A model generated the notes under the pieces. It was not told the DNA's origin, did not search any database, and worked only from the letters and a program-made list of their open reading frames with translations. Below are positions 46,311 to 58,890 of a DNA stretch of 64,000 bases, piece by piece (positions within the stretch are counted from its first letter, which is position 1; every line of letters starts with the position of its first letter). A program made the position numbers and the translations under genes. Origin of the DNA: Cyclina sinensis (taxonomy: Eukaryota > Mollusca > Bivalvia > Venerida > Veneridae); assembly GCA_012932295.1 (NCBI GenBank), contig JAAONU010000009.1, forward strand, positions 2,182,197 through 2,246,196, in the 5' to 3' direction.

Positions 46311-46600
46311 CTTGTTGTTGTCAGCGCGTTATTGATAGATCATAAAATAACTGTTTCATTACTTTACCCTGTTATCACTGTATAATTAACGGGACTTTTC
46401 ACCACTTTATTAACGACAGATCCTATCATCAATGTATTACTTAAGATCTTGTAAATAATTTGTCATTGAAAGATCCTGTTATCCCTGTTTAGTAATAGGT
46501 CTTGATATCACAGTGTTTTCGTTTGATCCTAATACCACTGCATTAAAGTGTTATCATATTATCCCTGTATAATCGTTAGATGTTGTTATCACTGTATCAT
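46311..46600. repeat. Degenerate right edge of the 27-bp satellite
   Basis: Scattered relics such as CCTGTTATCACTGTATAATT (46367), GATCCTGTTATCCCTG (46470), CTTGATATCACAGTG (46501) and TGTTATCACTGTATCATG (46574) continue the monomer in ever poorer form, with indels. This is the expected picture at a satellite margin that has escaped homogenisation. A shorter decayed margin lies at about 43382-43455. Confidence 0.85.
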
Positions 46601-46949
46601 GTATAAAAAACACTGAGGCAAATGGTCATCGAACAAACAAATAGTGAGAAATATTTTTACAGTAAAAGTTACAAAATCATTTTGATACTTGAATTATAAC
46701 CCTATGAAAACTATCTACCATCCTCGCTGAGTGTCTTCAAAGACGTAAACAATTACATCTGGTCTAGATTGTGGAGAAACGAAATGTCTCTGCAAAATAT
46801 TCAGAAGATATAACCACATTCTTCCTGATTCCCCGTTCAATCATTTTATAAAAGATAAAAATCAATATAAAATATATATAAGCACAAACAAAAGACTTTT
46901 TAAGCGGAAGTTTCATCTGTATTGTTAATGCCATGGAAGACATATATCT

Positions 46950-47080
46950 GTAGAAATGACATTTTTAATCCATTTTCTCGTTATCTGAGCAATCATTGTT
47001 TGTGAAATGCGACGTTTGTATTTTTTTTGTTATTCGAGTCTTCACAGCATGACAATTATGATGTTTTTAATTCCATTTCT
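46950..47080 (+). repeat. Duplicated block, copy 1 (partner at 52620-52735)
   Basis: AATCCATTTTCTCGTTATCTG, GAGCAATCATTGTTTGTGAA and TGCGACGTTTGTATTT correspond in order to text at 52633-52690. TTATTCGAGTCTTCACAG corresponds to TTAATCGAGCTTTCACAG. Identity by eye is about 75%. Confidence 0.75.
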
Positions 47081-48971
47081 AACCATTGTTCCTTCGTGTT
47101 ATTTCCGACTGAATAACATTTATTTTGCGACCCTGTTTTATGAGTTCTATCATAAAATGTTGCTCGTAATTTGTAAAGTTAAAGAGCGCATAAAATCATA
47201 AAAAAACTTCAATATATTGTTGAAATAAAGCGACGCTGGACTGATATAAAGCAGATAAGTCTGATGGATATTTTTGTGTGACCATGTCTGTCAAGAAACA
47301 GTCAAAATAATCGTACAGGGTTTGTATGTACATTTAAATTGTAAAACAACATTTTTCTTTGTCTAATGGTTCAGTAATTGTTTTGCAAATGGGCAAAGCC
47401 TTTCGTTCAATGGTCACCGTTTATGCAAACATATTCCAAATGCTGTCTGAAATGGTAATTATGCCGTAATAGGTCTATTCTAGACTCAGAAATTAATCAA
47501 TTATCTTCCTTTGTGTTTCTGCATCTTCGTATTAAGCGAGCTTATAAAATCCCCTGTGAAATTTGTTAACTTTAAATTTGAACATCTTTTACATTCTGTG
47601 AGCTTGTTTAGACCAGATAATAAACATCTTGACTTTGTTTCAATTATTTAATTAGCCGACTTTATTTTTAGATTGTACGCATTCCTTAATGTAAAAGACT
47701 TTAACATGAAACGTTTAGCCCATGCAACGAAACTGGAATACAAATGAAGGAACAACGTAATTCAACAATCGTATCAGTACATATCGCCCTCTCTTCCCTT
47801 CTGAAATAAAGTAAACCAAGCTTCATTAGGTATGAATAGGTCGCACTTGACGAAAATAATTGAATGAAAAAGTAAGCAAGTCAGTCTGTCTCAACATTTG
47901 CATATCAGTAAGACCAGTGTCGAAAGTGGGCTTATCTGGGTAACACAAGGCTGCTTATGCGCACCACTCAGTGATCTATTATCAGACTGATTTCAGTAAT
48001 TTTCATAAGCTTAGCAACTGGAGGCTTAAAAAGATGACTTAGAAGATCTTTTATTGACTCCAAATTTAGCAAACGCACTCATTTAAAGTACACTTGGCAA
48101 TGTAAGAACTTGTAGATGGTGATAAGTAGAAAGATCTCAAGTAAAAATCAAAGTGCTTCAATTAGCTATGCTAAAAGTACAGTTTTCATCACTCACGTGT
48201 AATAAAGTCATTTAATCATTTAACTCAATCACAGCATCCCTCAAAAGTGACCAACATGTAAAAGTCACCGGAAATGTAAAAAAAGGGTATAAAAATGGAA
48301 CAGGAAACACATTTTTGTTTTCTTATTCCTCGGTTTATCATAGAGAGAAAATGTTAAAGGCTTAACCATTGACTAAAATTAGCTTACAAAGTACATCTTC
48401 TATATCGATGAATATTTTCATAAGCTTTTATTGCATTAAATTCGAAATAATAGCAAAAGTTTTGCTTAAATCTCACAGAACTTAAAAGAAAGCAAATTGT
48501 ACATCATATTTACGAATTCACATCATCTTAACATTTACTTCTCAACCACGTAATTCATGTGGCCAAAATAATATAAACTTCATTTCTTCAAACCAATACT
48601 TACAAATAAACAAATCAAAAGTTATGTGCTTGCTATACAGATTAATGCAAGTGGTTACGCTTTTTGCAAAGTACGGTTAAAACAGAAACTGAATTCAGCT
48701 AATAAATTTTGACGTATGAAGCTAATAAGATAAGTAAAAACTCCTTTGTCATGAAAAAGAACAACAACAAACATTAATTAAATAGTTTTATCAGTGATCA
48801 AAGTGATACTGAATAAAATATCAACTTGGACTAGTGTGTACCCTTAGATAAAAACAAATCGTTACAAATCCATCGAGTAAAGAATTTTTTTTATGACAGG
48901 ACCAGTCCTAAATTAAATGTATATGCAGTTAGACTGGAAGGTTTACTGTGAGTTAGATAACTCTTAAAATG
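47081..48971. other. Non-coding stretch; nothing recognised
   Basis: No ORF over 60 codons falls wholly inside apart from the tail of one at 47007-47201. No tandem or inverted repeats were seen. Confidence 0.4.
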
Positions 48972-49070
48972 TCTTATTTACATGAATGTTACTTCTTATT
49001 TACATGAATGTTACTTCTTATTTACATGAATGTTACTTGTTATTTACATGAATGTTACTTGTTATTTACA
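48972..49070 (+). repeat. 22-bp minisatellite, about 4.5 units
   Basis: Units of TTATTTACATGAATGTTACT plus TC or TG. The first units carry ACTTC and the last two ACTTG. No indels. Confidence 0.94.
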
Positions 49071-49789
49071 TTTCTAAACATTCCTTGTGTTTTCAGTATT
49101 TATCTTAACTGTCATGAATCTTGGTCTGTTTAAATACTTTTTTTATTTTACCTATCGTTTTTTTCAATTGTACTCCTTTAATAGATTATAAATATGGCGT
49201 ATGTGAGCCAAGTTGGACAAGAAAGACGGGCAAATTTATTACCGGTGATCTAAACGCTTTTAAGAGACCTTATCAGGGACAGCCATCACTCGTTTACTCA
49301 TTCACATGAAACCATGATCATCCTTCTTCTGAAAACTGAATGATAGATTACACAGAAGTAAAACAAATTATGTCTTTAATTACGGGGGCGTGAAAACGGA
49401 TTGAAAGAGGTAACCGCTTTGTAATCTTTCGTCAGTTATCAAAAAATAACTTTTTTATACAGTCTTTCAAGTCTCCAAGGAAAGAAAAAAAGGAAATATT
49501 TAAACTGTGATTAAAAGATCTTCAATTTTAAGTTCTGAGAGCAACACGCTTTTAAAAATGCACTTCTTGGAATACGTTTACCTGTACTCAAAAAGAACAG
49601 GAATAAAAATTGCTTAAAATACTTTCACTATTTTAATGACCCAGTGGATCTTGCAAATATAAATTATACAAAAATAACAAGATGTACATATGCTTTGCAA
49701 GTGGTCTCCTTCTGAGAATTTAGATTTATGTCAGACATTGGACATTTGTTATGTTCGCGAGAAATTAAAAAAATCTGCATAGGTTCTCA
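49071..49789. other. Non-coding stretch; nothing recognised
   Basis: The 62-codon ORF at 49121-49309 includes a GC-richer part (GTGAGCCAAGTTGGACAAG) but no recognisable domain. Confidence 0.4.
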
Positions 49790-49960
49790 TGACAACCCAC
49801 GTGACTGTAGCTTATAAACATTTAGTTGATGTATCATCAAGTTAGTGACACTGTTGGTGTTTCCTGCAGATTCGTAACTATGGGACTGTACTTAGCTGTT
49901 TGAATAATGGGAGTTTTCCTAAGAAAACAGTTGTAACACTTATGTAATTCTTCGTTATGT
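49790..49960 (-). mobile_element. Diverged copy of the element at 11160-11460, inverted
   Basis: Shares CCCACGTGA, TTGATGTATCATCAA, CTGCAGATT and TTAGCTGTT in the same order as the reverse complement of the left-arm insertion, with scattered substitutions between. Identity by eye is roughly 70-75%. Confidence 0.55.
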
Positions 49961-50187
49961 TATTAAATAAAATCTTTGTTAAAAAAGCGTAGGAATAGGC
50001 ACAGTTTTCATAAATACATAGCATTTATATCTAAGTTTTATCCACACACAAGCTGAAGATACTATCAAGAATGCAGTTCGAATCGTATATATTTTTTTGG
50101 AATTCATTGATTTATGTATAGGTTAGTGCCTGCGGCACGCCTGACCAATTTATTTTTGTTAATGCGTATTATTAAATATTAACCTAT

Positions 50188-50373
50188 TTAATGATCAACA
50201 TTATTTTTCAACTAAATACAAAGCATATCTCATTATTGAAATTTGTTAGACTGGTTAGACGGACCTGATTAAGTAAATCTAAGTTAGTTAGTACACATTA
50301 ACCAAAGTTAGACTTAGCAGAAATTTAAAAATTACTGCAATGTGATTCGACAAAAAATAATGTTGATCATTAA
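50188..50373. mobile_element. 186-bp element bounded by 21-bp perfect inverted repeats
   Basis: TAATGATCAACATTATTTTT at 50189-50208 is exactly reverse-complemented at 50353-50372, extended by one T-A pair outside (50188, 50373). The interior of about 144 bp is AT-rich and non-coding. Size and perfect ends fit a MITE; chance is unlikely even in AT-rich DNA. No clear target-site duplication. Confidence 0.75.
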
Positions 50374-50714
50374 CGAAGGATAAGGAGGGTTTTGATTATA
50401 AGTGTTTTCATATAACCGAGTAAGCACGCCGTTTTGGCATAGATATAGATCAAATAATTCAGAAATCAGACGTTCAAAATCAATTTGTAACTTGATGAAA
50501 CAATGTTGTCACTGTGTTATAAATGAGAACAATTGCTATTGAATCGATTATGTCATATAATAACTAGATTACAAAATACAGGAACAAAATGGCCCGTCTT
50601 TTTTTCAAGATACAAAATGTTGTCAAACATCAAGAAGTTCTGTTAAAAATCATAAACGTGTAAACATGTAGCAGTTTCGTGCTAACGATGATCAATTACA
50701 TTCTACCCAAATTC

Positions 50715-50955
50715 CTCTCATTTGCACTTTCCATATGTCTAGGAAAGTCATCACGTTCCTGTAAGCTTCCTGAGAGATTTCCACTCTATCTGAGAAAAAT
50801 CTCTACAATGCCGCGAAAGGACATTTTAATGCTACCAGAACAGATTTGTCTCCCTTGGGGATGAGTTATACATTTCTGTTTTTGAGCCTCGTTTTACGCT
50901 AAATTCTCTTTCTATATCTCTTTCTCGATGGAAATGAAAACGATACTGATTTAAT
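50715..50955 (+). repeat. Duplicated block, copy 2 (partner at 40870-41090)
   Basis: Direct-orientation homologue of 40870-41090: CTGTAAGCTTCCTGAGAGAT, GAGAAAAATCTCTACA, TTTAATGCTACCAGAAC, GGGGATGAGTT, CTCGATGGAAATGAAAACGATAC. The 61-codon plus-strand ORF here has no counterpart in copy 1. Confidence 0.8.
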
Positions 50956-52246
50956 AATACAACTAGAGTCACTGGAGAAATTAAACGTCGCATGGACCTG
51001 TGTAAAACATAGTTTAAGATGAACTGGTTTTATTTTCAGGCTTCACGCTGTTTTTGCCCCGTAACCAAATAAAACCATAAAGACTGGAGTGACGGAAATG
51101 TAAATGGAAATCAATATATTACATTTACCATTTAAGAATGAATTTATTGTTTTTGTTGCTTGGCAATTTTAACATAGCTGGCAATGAAAGACTCACCTTT
51201 TTTTAGGTTTATGTTGTTGTCATTATGTGATTTTGTGTGTGTGTGTGTGTGTAAAATCGGTATTGCTTTAAACTTTAAATATACGGTAAAATGCATCGTA
51301 ATGGATTACAACAATTTCTGAGACAGCAATTGCTTGCGATTTGTTAAGATGTCTGTATCGTGATGGTCAACATACTATTTCGGAGTCATTGACATTGAAA
51401 TTTGTTTTAAGGCAGATTATGTAGATTAAACGTAATTTTACTGAGATTTCTCTTGAAATAATTACGTCTCTCGAGTCAGAACTCCGAAAACATTAGAATT
51501 ATGTGAGAATCTTTTATCAGCAAACAAGTCACAAAGATATTAGACTGCAATTTTCTGTCCAATAAACAGGATATTTGCTCGACAAACAGATTTGCTTTAC
51601 TGTGATTTATTGTCAACAGTGTCCTTCACGGGAGACAGACGAAGCAGGAAGGCATGAGGCAAGAGTAATCAAATGCAAGTGTGATAAATATTCAGCTTTG
51701 TTCTATAATGAAATTGTCAGTTCAAAACTGATAATCATTATTAGTCAGTAGAGATAAGTAAAAGCTGAAACTAATCACTGAAGGTCTTCAAGGATAAACG
51801 TTTATCATAAGACAGGAATTTTCAGTGTTCAGAAATACAAGACAATATGCAAAACGATTTTGGACAAGCATATATAGTAGACTTGCTCTAAAAATTACTT
51901 GAATAATGTAAACAATTGATATAAGTTTTACGCAAAACTTTGTGGTCGTTAAAAGTTGTAGGCGGGCGCATTAACTCGACAGACGGAAAGATATAAAGCA
52001 GAATTAGTGGCTGACGGATTGAAAAGTTACACACAAGACACGGACACATAAATATCGAGTCCCTCTCGCCTTTGATGTATACAGAGTTCTTACAATTCAA
52101 AAGCTACTGAAGAACTTATGATAACAGACACACTATATGCATTCAAATTACCATTACAACATTGACTGTACCTAAGCAACAACTTAACTAACACGTTCAA
52201 ATATCTTCTATAACCACTCGACACTGGTTGATACTTCTGCCCTTAA
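50956..52246. other. Non-coding stretch with a (GT)n
   Basis: A (TG)n run lies at 51234-51252. The minus-strand ORF at 51888-52100 is unrecognised. Weak similarity near 51561 to 41377 (see the block at 40870). Confidence 0.4.
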
Positions 52247-52475
52247 TTAACCCATTCATGCCTAATGGATTATGCCATCCTTCTTAGCTGGACAAGTCCA
52301 TTTTCAATTAAAAGGGTTTCTGGTATAACTTTTCAATTTCATTCTATTTATGAAAGTAAGTCCTTTATGCAAACAGTGAAGAACCTGATCAGACGCCACA
52401 TATTGTGGCGTCTGATCTGGTTCTGCACTGTTTGCCTATGTTTAATTTTGGGGACGTTAGGCATTAATGGGTTAA
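52247..52475. mobile_element. 229-bp MITE with TTAACCCATT ends and an internal 31-bp hairpin
   Basis: Ends are TTAACCCATTCATGCCTAAT (52247) and, in reverse complement from 52475, TTAACCCATTAATGCCTAAC: 2 mismatches in 20. Inside, arms 52370-52400 and 52404-52434 pair over 31 bp with 2 mismatches around a 3-base loop (TAT), centred on CAGACGCCACA / TGTGGCGTCTG. I recall closely similar elements in clam genomes. TTAA at each outer edge suggests a TTAA target. No coding capacity. Confidence 0.9.
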
Positions 52476-52571
52476 AATGTATCTGAAATAAAAAAAGGAT
52501 AGGTTTAGGCTCATGTTCAAGAATTCTATAAATAGGAACTTTAGTCCTGACATAAAAATCAGAAGAACTTT

Positions 52572-52613
52572 GAGAGACATTTATCGAGAGACATTTATCG
52601 AGAGACATTTATC
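52572..52613 (+). repeat. 14-bp tandem repeat x3
   Basis: Three exact copies of GAGAGACATTTATC, just upstream of the duplicated block at 52620. Confidence 0.93.
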
Positions 52614-52619
52614 TGAACA

Positions 52620-52735
52620 ACTGACATTTCAATCCAATTTCTCTTTATTTGAGCAGCCACAGTTTGTCAAATACGACGTTTTTAATTTACTTTTCCCTGT
52701 TAATCGAGCTTTCACAGTAGGCAAATATGTTTATT
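52620..52735 (+). repeat. Duplicated block, copy 2 (partner at 46950-47080)
   Basis: Direct homologue of 46950-47080. With the 40870/50715 pair it suggests one old duplication whose first copy was stretched by growth of the 27-bp satellite between the two landmarks (about 6.1 kb against 1.9 kb). Confidence 0.75.
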
Positions 52736-55280
52736 CCTCCTGTAGTTATTGTAGTGTCTAGTCTTGGTTGATCGTGAAAAGAGTTGTATTACGACTGTTC
52801 TGTAGCTCTGACCACAAAAAAACATGTCATCACATAAAGAAACAAAGGACTTAAAACACAGATAAAGAAAGATCAAAAAGACATGAAATGCTTGGAACTT
52901 GGGGGATATTTGATCGATGTTGTTAGAGAATGGCTAAAGGCGTGTCGTGATCTTAAACGTAGATCATGCACGGTAGATACTGCTGTATTTTAATCATATA
53001 TCCCATGCCTTGCGATGACTAAATCTGTAGCAATACAGACACTTTCTTTGCAATATCCTGAGAAGGTCATCAATTTCTTGCCAATTTGCTAAATAAATAT
53101 TGTCTGAAATGCTGATTACATAAAATTATAGGGTGAATTTAGGGTCAGAGAAATATTTGCTTAATCGATTTTCTGTTTTCTTTCTCGCTATTGTTTTCTC
53201 GGAATGTTTGGTGAGGTAAAATTTGCCAGATCTAGTCATGTGCAACTCCTAACTGAGTTTCGAATGATCATCATTTCTTTTGAGCCCTGTGAACGATGAT
53301 GTTCTTTATTGTAAAAAAAATGCAGAGGATGGGGTCTAGTGCTGACCCTTCCAAAAATAGCCAAAAATAGCCTGGTACTTTGCACATCTGATATTATTAG
53401 AGGACGTTTAACCAAATCTGATTTTAAACAGATCATTAGAGCAGAATATTTTTGTGACACCGTTAACACTAAAGCTATGGAAAAAAACATATTGAAAGCC
53501 TGTTACAAATGCTACGTCATTAAAAAAATCAGTTACTTCAATAACATTATGATTCACTATCAAAAGAGAAAACATATGAGCAGCAAAAATAGCTTTTGTG
53601 CGAAAAGATAAATTAATTCAAATATCTGAAATATCCGTTATCAAATACGATTTTTATGGGAAAAATTAAGAAACGTACACAGATTAGTAGTCAGTTTCTA
53701 TCTTGTTTTATGGAAAAGGAAGATCTAACTGCTCTTTTTACAAAAACTTAATATTATATATGTCACGTTATTTTTTCAATTAGAACCTTTTAAATTTATT
53801 TCCGATTTTACTGGATCAAAGTCAATAACAATATGAAAAAGGTAACAGTTCTGTTGTTGGCCTCTTTCAATTCTAATATCCTAATACTGCTTAAAAGCAC
53901 CAAGTGATCTGTCGCTCGATGGATTTCAGCCGTGCTAATTAGCTCTAAAACTTACTTTGAAACCTTGGAACTTTCATCTTAGTTGCGTATTAAGCAAATG
54001 AACTCATTACATATTTAGCTCTTCGTTAGACACAGTTAACAGAATACTGCCCAATCAGAGATCGTCAGCGTAATAAGCATTTTCAGTAAATGTAATTAAG
54101 GGTTTTAACGCAATCGAGTTATCTGTTTCACGTGTTTAAAAGGAAACCACACGCAAATCTACGCAACTTATAATTATATTGCCACTGTTTTCGGAAAGGT
54201 AGATTAAAGGACAAATGTACTCTTGTCCACAGTTTAATAGCAAAGTTTTCTGTATAAGAACTGGAAACAAAAGTCGAGACGTTTGTTAACTGAATGGAAT
54301 AAGAATAATTAGGTCACGAGGTAATCTGGTGTAAACTTTATCATTATGAACAATATGGAAGTTTCTTTTCAGTTTAAAATCTCTTTGAAGTTCGATCAGT
54401 AAACTTATCGTTGTATTTCGTTTTTTTCTTATTATATTGGAAGACGGTAGTAATTAATATGTTTCTTCCTCTCTTTTTTTCTTTTTTTTGGGGGGGTTAA
54501 CCTTTTGCAAATTTATTTTTTTACTTCCCTAAAGCAATGGTAAAAGAATAAGTTTCAGGACAAAAATAACTTTGACATTTTGAACAACAGCTTCATTAAA
54601 AATAGACACAAAACGAATGATGAAATATATTTAAAATTATTCAAGAATTTGAAATGATAAAGAGTATTTTTGGAATCCACACTCAAAAGTTCTACGTCAA
54701 GAAGGTGCTCAGACTGTTGTTTCTCTAAAATTAGCTGGCTCTATAGACATTACTCTTAATAACACTGCAATTTATTTAATTTTCTTTATATAACGCTGTC
54801 GTATGTGTTGTAACCTGTTAAATGAGAGGTCTGTAATTTAGTTTATGGTTATTTTAGCTGTCATCGTTAAGTCTTGAAGGACTGAATTGGTCTGACAAAA
54901 AAGAAAACTTCAGACGATCTAATCACTTTTGCTTCAGAACACCTTTTGGCAGTCGGAATAAAATGTGCATTTAATAAGAGACAGATATAAAATACAAATA
55001 AAAAACAGGTTATAACATAAACGTAATGTTAGAGGTATGGACTTATTTTTAGACTGACCAACTGTAAAATGATTTTTTTTCCTGGAAAATTTGGCTCGTT
55101 TTACCATCACTCGTAGTTTGAAGACTAATGGTCTTCATTGTCTACTCAATCTTTATCACCTATTAAGCTGTAAGGACAGCATAGTTTCATTCGCGAGCTT
55201 TACATGCAATGCCATCTAAGTCTGGCCTAAATAATTAAATGATGCAATCAGGAATGAAAAATTAACGAATATACTTGAAC
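52736..55280. other. Long non-coding stretch; nothing firmly recognised
   Basis: Overlapping ORFs on opposite strands at 53236-53490 and 53339-53611 have no recognisable domain. T-rich and G-run tracts occur at 54463-54497. No repeat arrays. Confidence 0.4.
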
Positions 55281-57010
55281 AAGAGGGCCATGATTGCCCT
55301 AAATTGCTCACCTGAGTCTTATTGCTCATGTTACAAATATCGTTATTGGTTTTTATGGGTGCAAGTTTTAATAAATTTGAAGACTCTGGGCGTAATGGTA
55401 CTCAATGTTTTAATAGAAATAGTTTTACTCTACAGGTTCCAGTGACTTTGACCTTTGATTTACAGACCCCAAAAACAATAGGTTTTTCTAATATAATTAC
55501 CCTATAAAGTTTGAAGGTTCTGGGTGTAATGATACTCCAGTTACTGAGAAGAAATAGTTTTCACTCTACAGGTCCCTGTGACCTTGACTTTTGACCTACT
55601 GACCCCAAAAATGATGGGTTCTTTTACTGAGTAAAGAAAATCATGCTATGAAGATGAAGACTCTGGGTAAAATGGTACTTCAGTTACGGATCAGAAACAG
55701 TTTCACTCTTCAGGTCCCTGTAAACTTAACTTTTGATCTATGGACCCTTAAAACAATAGGGTTCTTCTGATACAATTATCCTATAAAGTTTGAAGGGTCT
55801 GGGTGTAATGGTACTACAGTTACTCTGCAGAAATAGTTTTCACTCTACAGGTCCCTGTAACCGTCAGGCTGACCTTTGACATATTAGCCCCAAAAATAAT
55901 ATGGTTCTTTTATTTAGTAAAGGCAATCATCCTATGAAGTTTGGAGGCTCTGGGTGAAATGGTAAACTTGTTATTGAGTGGAAATGGTTTTCACTCTAGA
56001 GGTCCCTCTGACCTTGACCATTGACCTACTGACTCAAAACACAAAAAGGGATTTTTTGTTCTCAATAAGGGCAATAACCCTGTGGAGTTTGAAGGCTTTG
56101 GGTCAACTGGTACTCAAGTTATTGAAAGGAAACGATGTGTGAAAGACAGACAGACAAACAGACACCCATGGACAAGGCAAAACAATATGTCTCCATCAGA
56201 AGGGCGCGGTTGGGGGGGGGAGATATAACAACGAACAATTGAAGGTATTGACCTTGGTGTTTCAGAACAGCAGATTTTTAAAGTTTATCAAATGACCCCC
56301 TGGGTAGGGCCAGTTTTGACCCCAGGGTCATTATTTGAACAAAATTGGTAGAGGTCCTCTAGACAATGCTGCAAACCAAATATCTAAACTCTAGGCCTTG
56401 TGGTTTCTGACAAGAAGATTTTTAAAACTTTTCCTATATAACTCTATGTAAAAAAAAGTTACCCCTGGGGCGGGGCTATTTTTGACCCAGGGGCTATGAT
56501 TTGAAAAAACTTAGTAGAGGTCTACTGGACAATGCTGCACACCAAATATCTAAACTCTAGGCCTTGCGGTTTCTGACAAGAAGATTTTTTAAAGTTTTTC
56601 CTTTATAACTCTATGTAAAACATGTGACCCCTGGGGCGGGGCCATTTTTGACCAAGGGGCCATGATTTGAACAACTTGGCAGAAGTCCACTAGATGATGC
56701 ATCATATCAAATATCTAAGCTCCGGGCCTTGAGGTTTCGGAGAAGAAGATTTTTAAAGATCTAACTTTTGAAATCTAATTTTAGCTCCAGTGAACCAGAA
56801 ATGCAATGGACCAGAACCATTTGAATAATCTTGGTAGAGCTTCATGCAAGGAACATCCTAGGCAAGTTTCATTTAATTTCGCCCTTTGGTTTCAGAGGAG
56901 ATGTCATTTGAATGAAAAGTTGACGACGGACGGACGGACTGACAGACGGATGACGGACAAAGACTGAACAGAAAAGCTCATCCTGAGCACTTTGTGCTCA
57001 GGTGAGCTAA
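55281..57010 (+). mobile_element. 1.7-kb bivalve-type dispersed element with GCTCACCTGAG / CTCAGGTGAGC ends
   Basis: Begins AAGAGGGCCATGATTGCCCT. GCTCACCTGAG at 55306-55316 pairs with CTCAGGTGAGC at 56997-57007. The 3' end itself folds: 56976-57007 is a hairpin with one bulge around TTT. Inside are about five diverged units of about 145 bp (markers AGTTTGAAGG.TCTGGGTGT near 55508, 55652, 55788, 55938, 56078), a CAGACAGACA run (56140-56165), then three units of about 165 bp (TGACCCCTGGGGCGGGGCCA near 56293, 56458, 56625). Near the end is a GACGGACGGACTGACAGACG run (56925). No transposase. The family is familiar from mollusc sequence; its class is unknown to me. Confidence 0.8.
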
Positions 57011-58694
57011 AATACCAGACGCAACTAAATCAGTGGGTCAAGAACCGACCAGACATTTCGAAATGACTTGTGTTAAGAACCATTCGGATTTGTAGAGATG
57101 TATCGATTGTAATGTCCTCCTATCGATAAAAAAGAGGAAAATGACAAACACAAAGTTTCTTTTTATGTTCACGTCAACAATAATTGCTGAAACGACAATG
57201 GACCTGACTTTGTGAACATGTAGACTTATTTCCATTTTGTAAGGTACAATAAATGATGTTTATTTACCATGAGCACTGCTTGAAATTAAACTAATGTATA
57301 ATGCCAATTGAAACTTTTTTTTCAATTAACAGCAATCGATTTCAGCAGATATTTTGGGTAATCATTCCCTTTGAAAGAAACCTAATGACTTTGGAAATAA
57401 CCAAACATTTACTAAATGTAAAGAGTTGGTCAAAGACATTGAAACACTACACATTTCCATCTAAGTAAGCAGAAAGGGTGCCTTGCATTAAACTATAAAC
57501 CCTTATGCTCGATTTTTTCCCCAGAACTAATCGTCACTATTTCAATCATGCAATGACATACATATGAAGCGAATACTTTTCTATAACTCAATTATATCTA
57601 CAAACATTTCATGTGAATCTTAATCAAACCATTTTGTGCGAGAAATATATAACTAAACTCATGCCCGATTTTATGTTCACTTAGTACACACACGATTTAA
57701 CAAGTAAATAAATACGTGTGCATAGTTCATTACAAGTAATTATAACAGTAACATTAGTCCATGCTTGAGAAAATACGCCCCCAGCAAATACCCAGAACCT
57801 GAAAAAAGTAAATCAGATAAAAATATAAAAAGTTCAACTTCATGTAATTCACGTGTTTTACTAAGGATGACGAATAGAAATTGCAAAGCCGAACGTACAG
57901 GCTTTGCGGGTCTTCCATCTGACTGATCGAGGTTATGCACAGGGAGGTTTAATAAAAGTACACTATTTATAAAGTATTGAATTTGTTTTGGGTAATTTCA
58001 AGACAAACTTTCCTCTGAGAAATACCTCACTTTAAATATATATCACATTACTTCTCTTCCAGCTGTGCAAGAATTTAGCAATAAAACGAATCTTACATAA
58101 TTACAAAGAGAAAAGCGTTCTGTCTGCTTTGACCTTGAAAGAAAAATGTTATGTACAGTTGTTACTGGGATTTTTTGTTCATTTAACCTTGAAAGAGAAA
58201 TCATGACCTTCCAATTAAAGAAGTAGTTATTTTTTCAACTATTTTTTCAAATAGTGCTCTCTTTTTCTCTGGATCAATACATCACACAAGTAAATGTTAA
58301 GGTTAATCTTAATTGTAAAGTGTACAAATACCGTTGCACAGGCAAATTATTACATCGGTTATATTCAAGCACACAATTCTTAAAAAGGTCAAGATTTCAG
58401 CAACAGCAAAGTCAAAAGAGAGGCCGTTCTTGTCAAAAGCAACAAATGTCTTTTGATTATTTTATGACCTAGTAAAATTAGACAGTGTTTGATGATCTTG
58501 TTTTTATCACTACCAAGCTACAACATACGTCTCCAAACATCAGACAGAAGTCCTATTTGTATGGAAGAAAACATGAAGTCTAATTTGTCTCCAGGCTTGA
58601 TTTAATTGGCATTTTATGGAGCTTCGACAGCCTAGGTCATTAAGAGCGTCAACTTGACTGGGTTATTTTAACAATGCTCGTATATTACCAAAGA
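57011..58694. other. Non-coding stretch; nothing firmly recognised
   Basis: Minus-strand ORFs at 57038-57235 and 57740-57940 were checked in all minus frames as possible ELK exons. Neither matches a KCNH domain. A pyrimidine tract ending in TTTTTTCAG on the minus strand near 57800 could be read as a splice acceptor, but what follows is not KCNH-like. Confidence 0.4.
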
Positions 58695-58890
58695 TAGAAA
58701 TCAAGCGTAGAAACCAAGGGTAGAAATCAAGCGTAGAAATTAAGGGTAGAAATCAAGCGTAGAAATCAAGGGTAGAAATCAAGCGTAGAAATTAAGGATA
58801 GAAATCAAGCGTAGAAATTAAGGGTAGAAATCAAGCATATAAATCAAGTGTATAACTTAAAGAAATAAACCAAGTGTAAAAATCAAGATT
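58695..58890 (+). repeat. 13-bp minisatellite with 26-bp alternation
   Basis: About 15 units of TAGAAATCAAGCG and TAGAAATTAAGGG, which largely alternate and so form a 26-bp dimer. The right end decays to TATAAATCAAGTG and TGTAAAAATCAAG. Confidence 0.92.

Noticed and set aside
57740..57940. Possible downstream ELK exon on the minus strand
   Set aside because: An acceptor-like tract and open frames exist, but none of the translations resembles the PAS, transmembrane, pore or cyclic-nucleotide-binding parts of KCNH channels.
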